This document shows positions 27,188 through 36,188 of a stretch of 64,000 nucleotides of DNA, in pieces. The stretch spans positions 124,001 through 188,000 of the forward strand of contig CAZPVT010000030.1 of assembly GCA_964590395.1 (NCBI GenBank), read 5' to 3'. The notes beneath the pieces are model-generated. The model worked only from the letters and a program-made list of their open reading frames with translations. It made no database searches and had not been told where the DNA came from. Origin of the DNA: JAOABP01 sp964590395 (GTDB lineage Bacteria > Hydrothermota > Tepidihabitantia > Tepidihabitantales > Tepidihabitantaceae). The position numbers were made by a program, and so were the translations under genes. Numbering within the stretch: the stretch's first letter is position 1; each line of letters begins with the position of its first letter.

Positions 27188-28781
27188 AGTCTTCTTTTGA
27201 TATAATAGTATCTCTTTCGAACCTCTCTTCGGGCAATGGGTGGTCCTGATTATAATGCAATCCTCTGGATTCGAGACGTAACTGAGCGCAGCGGACAATC
27301 AGTTGTGCGACGATAAGCATATTACGTAATTCAAGGAGAGCGGTGTTGCTTTGCCAGTCCAATGATGATATCTCTTCTGCCAGTTGATCCAATTCAGTCT
27401 GGGCTTTTAGTAAACCGCGGTCAGAGCGAATAATTCCAGCATGTTGCCACATCAAGGTTTGCAATTGGGTAACAAACTGATTTAGTCGCAGGTGATTTAC
27501 CACTCGGTTTTGTTGGGATCGGAGGTAAACTTCGGGTAGAATCAGGGGGGAGTGGTCCGGGAGGTCATATTTACTTTCTACACGGATTGCTGTACGTTCG
27601 GCAAAAACCAGCGCTTCGAGTAAAGAGTTGGATGCCAGCCGATTTGCGCCGTGTATTCCCGTAAACGCGCTTTCCCCGGCACAAAATAATCTTTTTATAT
27701 CGGTCTCTCCCCAGGAATCTACCGCTACTCCGCCACACACATAATGGGCAGCTGGAACAACGGGAATAGGTTGTTTGGTAATGTCGATACCTAAGTTAAT
27801 GCAGGTTTGGAAAATATTGGGAAATCGTTCCCTTAGTTTTTCTCCAGGAATCGGACTACAATCCAATAATACATAATCGTCACCGCGGCGCAATAATTCA
27901 GCAGCGATCGCCCGCGCGACAATATCCCGAGGTGCCAGCGAACCATCAGGATGGTATGCGGACATAAACTCTTTGCCGTCTTTTGTTTTAAGTACCGCAC
28001 CTTCACCACGCACAGCTTCAGAAATTAAAAATACCCGATCGGCTATTTTGTATCCATAAAGTGATGTCGGATGGAACTGGATAAATTCCATGTTGGCGAT
28101 ACGGGCACCTAATCGGTAAGCCATTGCTATGCCATCGCCCGTGGCGATGGCGGGATTGGTGGTGTGTCGATAGACCTTTCCAATACCACCTGTGGCTAAT
28201 AGTGTTGCTCGGGCTTTGATGAGTTTAATTTTGCCCGTTGATTTTTCTAATACAATTGCTCCGGCACATACGCCGTTTTCGTTAATAATTAAATCAGTAG
28301 CAAAATGTTGTTCCAGTATGGTTATGTTCGTTAGCGAACTAACCGCTATAAGTAATTTGCGTTCAATCTCCTGTCCGGTTGCATCTTTGGCATGAATTAT
28401 TCGGTGTCGAAGATGGCCACCTTCTTTTCCTAAATCGAATTTTAACTGCCCATTACAGCCAAGTTCCGCGGAGAATCCAACACCGAGTTCCCATAGTTCC
28501 CTAACGAGTCTCGGGCCAGATTCAGTAACCATTTTAACGATATCTGGATGGGCAAGTCCAGCGCCAACCCGTAGAGTGTCTTCGTGATGGAGTTTTGGGC
28601 TGTCGTTTTCCCCAACCGCGGCAGCAATGCCCCCCTGGGCATAATTGGTATTGGATTCCATACTCTCCTTCTTGGTGACAAGTAAAACTTCGTTCCGTTT
28701 GCCTGCTTTCCATGCGAACCAGAAACCGCTTATACCCGAGCCTATTACCAGATAATCGGTTGTTATTTCTTCAAACTTCAT
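27168..28781 (-). CDS. nadB: L-aspartate oxidase (FAD-dependent, NAD biosynthesis)
   Basis: 537 residues. N-terminal FAD-binding motif (V-I-G-S-G-I-S-G-F), S-N-T-N-Y-A-Q-G-G-I-A-A near 45, the H-F-x-Q-F-H-P-T-like F-I-Q-F-H-P-T-S-L near 240 and H-Y-V-C-G-G-V-A-V-D near 352, all typical of NadB/SdhA flavoproteins. The C-terminal helical domain carries the NadB-type L-R-N-M-L. It oxidises aspartate to iminoaspartate for quinolinate synthesis. nadA and nadC are not in this window. It follows the DUF5683-like gene by 2 bp. Confidence 0.92.
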   Translation of the reverse strand: MKFEEITTDYLVIGSGISGFWFAWKAGKRNEVLLVTKKESMESNTNYAQGGIAAAVGENDSPKLHHEDTLRVGAGLAHPDIVKMVTESGPRLVRELWELGVGFSAELGCNGQLKFDLGKEGGHLRHRIIHAKDATGQEIERKLLIAVSSLTNITILEQHFATDLIINENGVCAGAIVLEKSTGKIKLIKARATLLATGGIGKVYRHTTNPAIATGDGIAMAYRLGARIANMEFIQFHPTSLYGYKIADRVFLISEAVRGEGAVLKTKDGKEFMSAYHPDGSLAPRDIVARAIAAELLRRGDDYVLLDCSPIPGEKLRERFPNIFQTCINLGIDITKQPIPVVPAAHYVCGGVAVDSWGETDIKRLFCAGESAFTGIHGANRLASNSLLEALVFAERTAIRVESKYDLPDHSPLILPEVYLRSQQNRVVNHLRLNQFVTQLQTLMWQHAGIIRSDRGLLKAQTELDQLAEEISSLDWQSNTALLELRNMLIVAQLIVRCAQLRLESRGLHYNQDHPLPEERFERDTIISKEDFGHFLS

Positions 28782-28783
28782 CT

Positions 28784-29446
28784 CTATCGGGGTCGATAAC
28801 GCAATTCAATGCCTGGCTGGGCTTTAGTGGGTAAGAACTCAATTTTCTTTCCCAAACCTTTTCCGGGAAGAAAAAATATACAGTCAAGAAGACTCACTAT
28901 GCGGTTTAACACCAAGCCGGCGGTTAGAAAGCTGACCGTCATACCCACCTGTCGTGCTGACCTTCTTGTCTGCCAATATAAATAAACTCGGAAGGAGTCT
29001 GATTGCCATTGCCATTGTGATTCTCCGAAGTAACCATGAGCTGCAAAATAACGTCGTTGGGCATCTGGGTCATCCGGATACAATTCTCTTGCTCGTCGTC
29101 GAATGTCTTCATTATATTGCTCGGTATTGTTGTAACGTTCAAGCGCGCGGTAGTAACCTGGATCTTTAATGCTGATATCGGCATCGGCATATTTCTTGGC
29201 TATTAGTCGTGCATCTTGCTCCCGGTTATTTCTGTACCAAGAAAAAGAGGCATAAGAAACCCACAAAACGCCGTCTAACCACATCATTGCCTCGCCGCGT
29301 TTTTGGGCGTTGTTGATCAATTGACCTGAACCTGGAATTACTACGGAACTGATTACAGAGATTCCCGGGTTGATTCGGCTGGGTTCATAGTTGCTCTCTT
29401 TGGGTAAACTAGTTATCGCCAAGGCAAAAGCCCATACTAAATTCAC
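28784..29446 (-). CDS. DUF5683-like membrane-associated protein
   Basis: 220 residues with an N-terminal hydrophobic segment that may be a signal peptide (codons 1-15). The motif V-I-P-G-S-G-Q-L-I-N near 37-46 and the following W-L-D-G-V-L-W-V-S-Y helix are characteristic of DUF5683 proteins of FCB-type bacteria. Function unknown. It is 16 bp after the 912-residue secreted protein and 2 bp before nadB, and has a Shine-Dalgarno (AAGGAGGA) just before its ATG. Confidence 0.6.
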   Translation of the reverse strand: MNLVWAFALAITSLPKESNYEPSRINPGISVISSVVIPGSGQLINNAQKRGEAMMWLDGVLWVSYASFSWYRNNREQDARLIAKKYADADISIKDPGYYRALERYNNTEQYNEDIRRRARELYPDDPDAQRRYFAAHGYFGESQWQWQSDSFRVYLYWQTRRSARQVGMTVSFLTAGLVLNRIVSLLDCIFFLPGKGLGKKIEFLPTKAQPGIELRYRPR

Positions 29447-29462
29447 TTCATCCTCCTTGATT

Positions 29463-32201
29463 TTATAATAGTAAAAATTTGTGGGTTAAGATCTTTTCAC
29501 CATTTTGAATGGTGAGAAAATAGATACCCGAAGGTAAGCGGTTGAGGTTTAATCTAAAGTGATCGGTATCTATTTTGGTTAGATATAACCGTCGGCCTGA
29601 AGCATCACTGATAGTTAAATTTGCACCACACATTTTTTTAATCTGCAGGCTTTTTTTCATAAGAATCACGGGAAATGGTTGGTGCAAGGTATTTTTAATG
29701 GTATTAGTTGCTACCGTGGGTTCCGAGATACCAATAAGATTCCAATCAGTAATTTTGGCAAAGATATCCCATCCTTTATGCCGGCGATTGTCGGTCCAGG
29801 TGAAGGCGATAATTTGCGTGTCAGCAGCAACACTTTGTCCAACTGTCCAGTGGGTGTTTTTCGGGAAATAGTTGGGCTGATTAATTTTCTTGTTAAAACT
29901 TATGCGGGAGCAGTCGGAATTAAATCGTTGGCAGTAAATCTGGGGATTATCAGGGGTTTCTCTTTCGTCATTAAACATTACTGCCAGTCTGCCATTTTGG
30001 TCAAATGCACAGGAAGGTGAATAACAGTAGGTTTCTCCAGGTGGGTTATCATTAACCCTTTCATTGTTACCTAACCGCTGACCAAGCGAGTCCAGCCATT
30101 GTAAGTAGACATCGTAAGTACCGTTCCTGGTATCTTCCCAGGCAATGGCTATGTTTCGGTTATCATCGATCGCACAGGAAGGGTAACCCTGGTAAGCACC
30201 TTGTCCGTCAGTATTCACTAATATGTTGCTACCGATCGGGGAACCTTCGGGAGTAAACAGTTGGCAGTAAATGTCGGAGTTTCCGTTTCGATAGTCCATC
30301 CAAGCGGTAACCCAATACCCATCAGAATTTTTTGCGGTACTGGCGTAGAGTTCGTCAAACAATGTATCTGGAGTATCTCCCACTCGGAATTCAGACGTAA
30401 GCGGATTTCCGTTTTCGTTGTAAAGGCGGGCATAAATCTTTGATGTGCCACCGCGACGCTCACACCAGACAATCACACTTCGGTTATAGGTGTCCATTGC
30501 ACAATATGGATACCATTGGTGAGCAGAAATTGCCCCTGTATTGACAAGAAAGTTATTTCCGATTTTTTCTCCCGATGCTGAAACATATTGGGCATAGATA
30601 TCCCAACCCTGTCGCGAGTCAACCCAGGCGATTAAAAAACGGTTATTTCCTCCTGCTACTGCAGGATAGTAATGGCTGTTAGCGTTTAGGGGGTCATCGT
30701 TTAATCGGAAATTAGGTTGTAGCAAGTTCCCATTTTCATCAATCACAGCACCGTAAATATCACAATTGGTATTTCGTTCATCCTCCCACGCAATTAAGAG
30801 CCGTCGGTTTTTCTCTCTGCCGATCGAAGAACATCTCTGGAGGGCACTAGCAAAATCGTCGTTAACCCGAAAGTTTACTCCCACTTTGTTTCCTCCTCGT
30901 TCAAGCCGTTGGCAGTAAATGTCATAATCTCCTGAGCGGGCATCTGCCCAGGCTATCCAGTAGCCACCGTCTGGAGCGGCAGAAACCGATGGAGAATTTT
31001 GCGGCTTATCAGTGTTATCGTCATTTATTTTTAAAGCCGTTCCTAATCGACTTCCCCGCACATCAAATCGTTGAGCGTAGATATCATCATTGCCATTGCG
31101 ATTATCAGACCACACAACGATAAATTCATTGAATCGGTTTACTGCAACATCGCCCAGCAACTGTTGAGCAATACCGGTGTCGGTATTGACGCGGAAATTG
31201 GTATCTATTGGCGAGCCATTGCGGTTAAAAATTTGCGCATATACATCCCATTGGCCTCTTCCGCGGTCATTCCAGCATACCATAAAATCGCCGGCTGGGG
31301 TTACCGCGATTTTTGGGGAGAATTGGTTGCTGTCATTATTTGAAATGCGAAAATTTCTGCCGAGGGGGGTTCCATCTGTTAGAAATCGCTGTCCATAGAT
31401 ACTCCAGTTTCCGTCGCGACCGTCTTCCCAAACAACCACAAATCTTCCAGAATCGTCTCCTGCAACATCGGGCTCATATTGGTTGCCATAATTTATTGGG
31501 TCGTCATTGATTCTAAAGTTATATCCGCGCAGCGAGCCGTCGGGATTAAGAAACTGTCCATAAATGTCCCCGGTTAAACCATTGCGACGATCATCCCAGA
31601 CAACCAGTGCAGTTCCGTCGGGTGCGATGTGAACAGCTGATATACTCTGATCCCCGGATGCCGAAGAGTCACTTACCCGGAAGTTGTCGCCTAATCTGAT
31701 TCCCTCACTGGAAAAACGTTGAGCAAATACATCCGAGTTGCCGATCTGTCTTCTATCTTCCCATGTGAATATAAAACTGCCATCAGGAACAATCACAGCT
31801 GCCGGGTCCCCTTGCCAGCCGAAAGTGACGTCATCATTAACTCGTTCATTAATTCCCAGCGGGTTACCAGTGGAATCGAAACGTTGAAACCAGACATCAG
31901 CGTCGCCATCCCGGAATTCATACCAGGTGATGATAAATCTCCCATCTGATCCGACCACGATCTCTGGAGCACGTTGGGCACAACCTCCTGATAAGTCGTC
32001 ATTAATCAAAAAGTCTTCTTTAATTACGCTATCGGTTGACGCCGGGCAATGTTTTGCTAGCCGAAATTGTCTTGGAAGTCTTTCAAATTTAAGGACGGGT
32101 TTTGGATTTTCAGGTCTCAGTTCGCCTGATAGTTTTTCGGTTGGGGATGGTTCTACTGGGTAGAGGCCAACAAGCGATAGAACCAGAATCAGATTGATCA
32201 T
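29463..32201 (-). CDS. Secreted 14-repeat propeller-like protein with T9SS-type sorting domain
   Basis: 912 residues with a short signal peptide. About fourteen repeats of roughly 50-60 residues share the core W-x-D-x-R-x-G-x-x-D-I-Y-x-Q-x-x-x-x-x-G, followed by P-L-G-x-N-F-R-V-N-D (examples: WEDRRQIGNSDVFAQRF, WSDNRNGNDDIYAQRF, WEDTRNGTYDVYLQW). The pattern suggests two beta-propellers or one long propeller-like array. The C-terminus (S-G-I-Y-F-L-T-I-Q...K-F-L-L-L) resembles the FlgD-Ig/type IX sorting tail. Likely a surface protein; no enzymatic motif seen. It starts at an ATGA overlap with the M6 protease gene upstream. Confidence 0.75.
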   Translation of the reverse strand: MINLILVLSLVGLYPVEPSPTEKLSGELRPENPKPVLKFERLPRQFRLAKHCPASTDSVIKEDFLINDDLSGGCAQRAPEIVVGSDGRFIITWYEFRDGDADVWFQRFDSTGNPLGINERVNDDVTFGWQGDPAAVIVPDGSFIFTWEDRRQIGNSDVFAQRFSSEGIRLGDNFRVSDSSASGDQSISAVHIAPDGTALVVWDDRRNGLTGDIYGQFLNPDGSLRGYNFRINDDPINYGNQYEPDVAGDDSGRFVVVWEDGRDGNWSIYGQRFLTDGTPLGRNFRISNNDSNQFSPKIAVTPAGDFMVCWNDRGRGQWDVYAQIFNRNGSPIDTNFRVNTDTGIAQQLLGDVAVNRFNEFIVVWSDNRNGNDDIYAQRFDVRGSRLGTALKINDDNTDKPQNSPSVSAAPDGGYWIAWADARSGDYDIYCQRLERGGNKVGVNFRVNDDFASALQRCSSIGREKNRRLLIAWEDERNTNCDIYGAVIDENGNLLQPNFRLNDDPLNANSHYYPAVAGGNNRFLIAWVDSRQGWDIYAQYVSASGEKIGNNFLVNTGAISAHQWYPYCAMDTYNRSVIVWCERRGGTSKIYARLYNENGNPLTSEFRVGDTPDTLFDELYASTAKNSDGYWVTAWMDYRNGNSDIYCQLFTPEGSPIGSNILVNTDGQGAYQGYPSCAIDDNRNIAIAWEDTRNGTYDVYLQWLDSLGQRLGNNERVNDNPPGETYCYSPSCAFDQNGRLAVMFNDERETPDNPQIYCQRFNSDCSRISFNKKINQPNYFPKNTHWTVGQSVAADTQIIAFTWTDNRRHKGWDIFAKITDWNLIGISEPTVATNTIKNTLHQPFPVILMKKSLQIKKMCGANLTISDASGRRLYLTKIDTDHFRLNLNRLPSGIYFLTIQNGEKILTHKFLLL

Positions 32202-35200
32202 CTAATGATAGCCAGTTTGGCAAACCTAATTTCCTTTTTCTCGTTTTTTTCTACTTGTAACCGGACAACATAGATTCCAGGTGCAAGAGTGCCCAATCTT
32301 AATAGATATTCATTGACCATTTCTGCTTTTACCGGTCCGGAGAACTCTTTGATTATCGGCTGTCCGCTCATATCCAGAACCATTATTGATACTTTACTAA
32401 CATCTTTCCCTAAACGGTATCGGATATTTACTTCTTTATCTGCCGGGTTGGGATAAAGAAAGAAGTTGTCAATGATATAATTTGCTTCACCAATTTGCGC
32501 TGGCTGTTCATTTTGGGGAATATAGCCGGTATGTTCTGGATCGTGGTAGGCACAGTTCCAGATAACCCGAAAGTTCGAAACCGGCATCTTCCAGACATAA
32601 AACACCCCGTCATCGCTACCGCAGGCAATTTCTAATTTGCCGTCACCATCAATGTCGGCAATAAGGGGTATGGCGCTTAAAGAGGAGGTGGTCATTAAGG
32701 GAAAATACTGAATAGTTTTTCCGTTTTTGCCATCAAAACCCAGTAGTCCATATTGGGGGGAGCCAATTACCAGGTCCGGGATGTCATCGCCGGTTAAATC
32801 AGCGACAACCGGAGATGAACGATATTCAAATGGCAGATCGTAGGTGATTATCCAGTTGCCGGCAAGTTCCCGAATTGAGTATGTAGAATCGTATAGCAAG
32901 GGATAATTACTGACCAGTGTGCCGTTATAGTTGAAGGCGTAAATTTTGTGTCGAGAGGCGCAAATGACATCAATAAACCCGTCCCGATTGATATCCGCGG
33001 CAGCAAGTGTGCCTGTGAAGGGATGGTCAACTATTTCTCGGCTGGTAAAATGGACCGTGCCATTTTCTTCGATGATATACAGACGAAAATGGTGTTCACC
33101 ACCGGCTACGACAGCGATTTCTATCTCGCCATCGCGGTTAAAATCGGCAACCAGTGGTTGAGCGGTGGCATAAAAGGAGGAATTTCCTAATGTTATCGGA
33201 TACCCGCTGATCAGTCTGCCATAAGTGTCATAAACAAAGAGTCGGTGGTCAGCGGTAAGCAGTACGATTTTTTTGGGGGCGTCGGGAATAATCGCCACCG
33301 GGGCTCGAATTTCGGAACCAATGTCAATAGGGAAGCCGGAAACGGTTTCACCATTGTAGTTCCAGACATAGAGTTTGCCGTCAAGAGAGCCAGCGATTAT
33401 TTCACAATAGCCATCTTCATTTAGATCAAAAAGAACCGGCGTGGCAAGAACTCGATCTCTGGTTATAAGTGAGAGTTTTAATTGAGCGCTGGTATTATAG
33501 ACCCGGATTCTGCCATCCTGTCCGGCAACCACAACCTCTTTTCCGGAATCCGGGGTTACATTACCAATCGCCACATCTGCAATGATTGAGGAGCCGATAT
33601 TCACAAATGCACCGGAAGGAAATCGGAATCCGGTGCCGTCTGAACGCCAGATATTTACCTGTCCAGCACTGTCAGCAGTAATGATCTCTTGGTTGCCGTC
33701 ATTATCTAAATCAACCGCAAATGCTGAGCGCAGAGCGCTGCCCCGTCGTTGATCAACGGGAAATCCGGGTTGGTAAAGTTCCCAGGTAATATTTATCGGT
33801 ATCAGCGTATCTTTCAGACGGTTTAGCGTATCCCTTTTTCCCAGGAGCGTTATAGAAATAAAGCTTTTACCGGTATAGCCGTCACTATTTGGGGCGGTCT
33901 GCGCGTTAAACCGGTCGTTGTAACCTTGTTTGGAAAAGGCGTCGTATTTATACCCAAGAACTTCATAGGAGATTTGAGGATACGGAACATCGAAATCTTG
34001 AATACCGTCTGCCTCTTCTAAATCAACGCCCTTATGTTCAGGAAAGATGTTTATTGCGTTATAAGGACCATAATCCGCGATCACTGTTTCGTCAATGTGC
34101 CAGATCAAAATACCTGAGCCGGGTAAAAAGAAATCATATTCGTTTGCCTCTACACCCCTAACAACGCCATATAAAGTATCAACGATAATTGTGTCTGGTT
34201 TGTTTACATCGGTTTGGCGATTTTCAATGAGAAAATACTCGTGCTGATTGATATTTATTTTTATTATGGTGGGATAAGAGCTGTCGCTGCGAGAGAATTT
34301 TGTGGTATCCATTGCGGCACAAAAGACGAAGACCGATTCTTTAGGTATTTTGATTTCTATGGGATTTATAAAACCAAGTTGCACACGGTGATAGGCATCA
34401 AGGAAACCGGGTATTACTCCAGGTGGAGCGCCGGAGCCATAATCTCCTAACCAGCCTCCATATCCCATTAAACTCCATCCACCAACCCCCATTGTCAAAC
34501 CGGTAACATCGTAGAGGTCGTAAGCACCCAGGAGATGGGCGAATTCGTGTGCTAAGGTACCGGCGATCCCAATCATACCGGCAAGGTTCGTTTCTCCAGT
34601 TGCCGTGAGGGTATCTTGGCGCATCATCTCCGGTAAAACCGTTGCCTGTTCGATTCTGGTCTGTCCCTCGTCAGCAAGAATGTAGGGTACGCCTAAATAA
34701 GCCTCGATTGCTCCCGGTGGTATTTCACCTGCCAGCAGATCGTACTTACTGTCCCATTTGCCGTCAGCCGCATAGTCTGATTGCAGGCCGCTACCGGCGT
34801 GGAAGATGATAAATTCGTCGTAGTCGCTAAATCTGATCGATGGATCACGATCGGCAATCACAAACGCGTCACGCATTAATCTCACTAAACCAAATTCAAT
34901 TCCTTCGTAAGAAATGGTATCTCCATAAAATTGCATCTCTCTGGGTAGTTGATAACAACTCTTCTCCTCGTCGGGTTTAACGGTGAAGTCAATATACAGT
35001 CTTCCCTTCGATTGGGCGAGGTAATAGTTGCGCAATCCGATCATTAATGCTTCAAAGTAACGTTTGAAATGCGGGGGATCATAAAACAGTCCGGAATCAG
35101 GGGAAAGAAACCCGAGCGTATCCATCTTTCCGGTGCCGGTTGTCAGGGGAGTGGTGTCTTCAACAAACTCTACTCTCAGGCACAATACCCGGACCGTATC

Positions 35201-35440
35201 TACGTCGCCGGCACGCAGTTTATTAATTCGGGCAATATCTTTCGCAGTCGGTGAGAACCGAAATCGAGATAATGGCTGGGTACCAGTCTGCCACTCTGTT
35301 ACCGCTGGAATCAGGCGTTTATTGAAGTCAATTTTTTGCCCGCGGTCCAGAGATGATTGGCGATAAAGGGGTATTCTACCGTCAGCCGGAGAAAAAAACA
35401 CAATGTTGGAAATCAAAATTGCCAGTGTTATTTTTTTCAA
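32198..35440 (-). CDS. Secreted M6-family metalloprotease with FG-GAP/VCBS repeats and T9SS-type sorting domain
   Basis: About 1080 residues from a TTG at 35440, preceded by AAAGGTG and followed by a signal peptide (M-K-K-I-T-L-A-I-L-I-S-N-I-V-F-F). The open frame extends upstream only because it reads through tRNA-Ser, so that part is excluded. The catalytic zinc motif is H-E-F-A-H-L-L-G-A-Y-D-L-Y-D, typical of M6 (immune inhibitor A-like) proteases. The second half has about seven FG-GAP-like calcium-binding units (D-L-D-N-D-G-N-Q-E-I, D-L-N-E-D-G-Y-C-E-I, D-I-D-G-D-G-K-L-E-I and others). The tail (P-G-I-Y-V-V-R-L...A-K-L-A-I-I-R) is a type IX-like sorting domain. Likely an extracellular protein-degrading enzyme. 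Confidence 0.85.
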   Translation of the reverse strand: MKKITLAILISNIVFFSPADGRIPLYRQSSLDRGQKIDFNKRLIPAVTEWQTGTQPLSRFRFSPTAKDIARINKLRAGDVDTVRVLCLRVEFVEDTTPLTTGTGKMDTLGFLSPDSGLFYDPPHFKRYFEALMIGLRNYYLAQSKGRLYIDFTVKPDEEKSCYQLPREMQFYGDTISYEGIEFGLVRLMRDAFVIADRDPSIRFSDYDEFIIFHAGSGLQSDYAADGKWDSKYDLLAGEIPPGAIEAYLGVPYILADEGQTRIEQATVLPEMMRQDTLTATGETNLAGMIGIAGTLAHEFAHLLGAYDLYDVTGLTMGVGGWSLMGYGGWLGDYGSGAPPGVIPGFLDAYHRVQLGFINPIEIKIPKESVFVFCAAMDTTKFSRSDSSYPTIIKININQHEYFLIENRQTDVNKPDTIIVDTLYGVVRGVEANEYDFFLPGSGILIWHIDETVIADYGPYNAINIFPEHKGVDLEEADGIQDFDVPYPQISYEVLGYKYDAFSKQGYNDRFNAQTAPNSDGYTGKSFISITLLGKRDTLNRLKDTLIPINITWELYQPGFPVDQRRGSALRSAFAVDLDNDGNQEIITADSAGQVNIWRSDGTGFRFPSGAFVNIGSSIIADVAIGNVTPDSGKEVVVAGQDGRIRVYNTSAQLKLSLITRDRVLATPVLFDLNEDGYCEIIAGSLDGKLYVWNYNGETVSGFPIDIGSEIRAPVAIIPDAPKKIVLLTADHRLFVYDTYGRLISGYPITLGNSSFYATAQPLVADFNRDGEIEIAVVAGGEHHFRLYIIEENGTVHFTSREIVDHPFTGTLAAADINRDGFIDVICASRHKIYAFNYNGTLVSNYPLLYDSTYSIRELAGNWIITYDLPFEYRSSPVVADLTGDDIPDLVIGSPQYGLLGFDGKNGKTIQYFPLMTTSSLSAIPLIADIDGDGKLEIACGSDDGVFYVWKMPVSNFRVIWNCAYHDPEHTGYIPQNEQPAQIGEANYIIDNFFLYPNPADKEVNIRYRLGKDVSKVSIMVLDMSGQPIIKEFSGPVKAEMVNEYLLRLGTLAPGIYVVRLQVEKNEKKEIRFAKLAIIR

Positions 35441-35463
35441 CTTTACACCTTTATTTATAAAAG

Positions 35464-35552
35464 CGGAGAGAGAGGGATTCGAACCCCCGATACCTGATTC
35501 CAGGTATACGTGATTTCGAGTCACGCGCCTTCGTCCACTCGGCCATCTCTCC
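35464..35552 (-). tRNA. tRNA-Ser (anticodon CGA)
   Basis: The minus-strand sequence folds as a class II tRNA of 89 nt. Acceptor GGAGAGA pairs with TCTCTCC, with discriminator G. The anticodon stem-loop is CGTGA-CTCGAAA-TCACG, giving CGA. The long variable arm has stem TACCTG/CAGGTA, and the T-loop is TTCGAAT. CCA is not encoded. It lies 4 bp after the tadA stop and just before the M6 protease gene. Confidence 0.95.
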
Positions 35553-35556
35553 ATAA

Positions 35557-35997
35557 TTAATCAGATTTGAGCCGGCGTTGCTTGAAAAACTTTTTCAAAA
35601 GATTTGTTGCCTCATGAGATAATACACCACCAGTGACTTCAAAACGATGATTAAATCTATTATCTCGCTCAATAGTGTATTTTGATTCCAGACAGCCAAA
35701 TTTTTCGTCTTTTGTGCCGTATACAACTCTTTTAAGCCTTGCTAATATAATTGCACCCGTGCACATCAGACAGGGTTCTACGGTAGTATACAGGGTTGAA
35801 TCAAGTAACCGCCAGTTGTTGAGTGTTGCCGCGGCAGCGGTTATTGCCAGAATTTCGGCATGGGCAGTAGGATCTTTTAGTGTTTCAACACGGTTGTGCC
35901 CTTTACCAATTACTTTATCGTCCTTGACGATAATACAACCTACCGGTACCTCGTCTTCCATTAGCGCCTGTTCGGCTTCTTGGATTGCCAACTTCAT
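35557..35997 (-). CDS. tadA: tRNA-specific adenosine deaminase TadA
   Basis: 146 residues from the ATG at 35997; a TTG at 36048 would lie upstream of the predicted transcript start. Zinc deaminase motifs are H-A-E near 55 and P-C-L-M-C near 85, with the substrate-site E-V-P-V-G-C near 17. TadA converts A34 to inosine in tRNA-Arg(ACG). That tRNA gene lies 82 bp upstream on the same strand. The TadA-type C-terminal helix (F-F-K-Q-R-R) is present. Confidence 0.92.
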   Translation of the reverse strand: MKLAIQEAEQALMEDEVPVGCIIVKDDKVIGKGHNRVETLKDPTAHAEILAITAAAATLNNWRLLDSTLYTTVEPCLMCTGAIILARLKRVVYGTKDEKFGCLESKYTIERDNRFNHRFEVTGGVLSHEATNLLKKFFKQRRLKSD

Positions 35998-36012
35998 CCA
36001 GAATTCGTCCGG

Positions 36013-36042
36013 ATTATAATATTCTACGTTTCTTTTACACAA
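36013..36042 (-). promoter_or_regulatory. Possible promoter for tadA
   Basis: A perfect TATAAT at 36018-36013 on the minus strand with a weak -35 TTGTGT (36042-36037) at 18-bp spacing. The -10 ends 15 nt before the tadA ATG, again a very short leader. Confidence 0.4.
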
Positions 36043-36078
36043 AAGCAACCTTTTGCTATTTTATCGCCAAAAGTTTTC

Positions 36079-36152
36079 TGCGCCCGGCGCGACTCGAACG
36101 CGCAACCTACGGATTCGTAGTCCGGCACTCTATCCAGTTGAGCTACGGGCGC
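36079..36152 (-). tRNA. tRNA-Arg (anticodon ACG)
   Basis: 74 nt on the minus strand. Acceptor GCGCCCG pairs with CGGGCGC, with discriminator A. D-arm GCTCAACTGGATAGAGT; anticodon arm CCGGA-CTACGAA-TCCGT with ACG; T-arm GCGCG-TTCGAGT-CGCGC. CCA is not encoded. A34 of this tRNA is the classical TadA target. Confidence 0.95.
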
Positions 36153-36188
36153 ATCACTTTTACTATTTTAAAATAATTATTTTAGAAG

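Noticed and set aside
35441..35554. N-terminal extension of the M6 protease gene
   Set aside because: The frame merely reads through tRNA-Ser; the TTG at 35440 with AAAGGTG and a signal peptide is the likely start.
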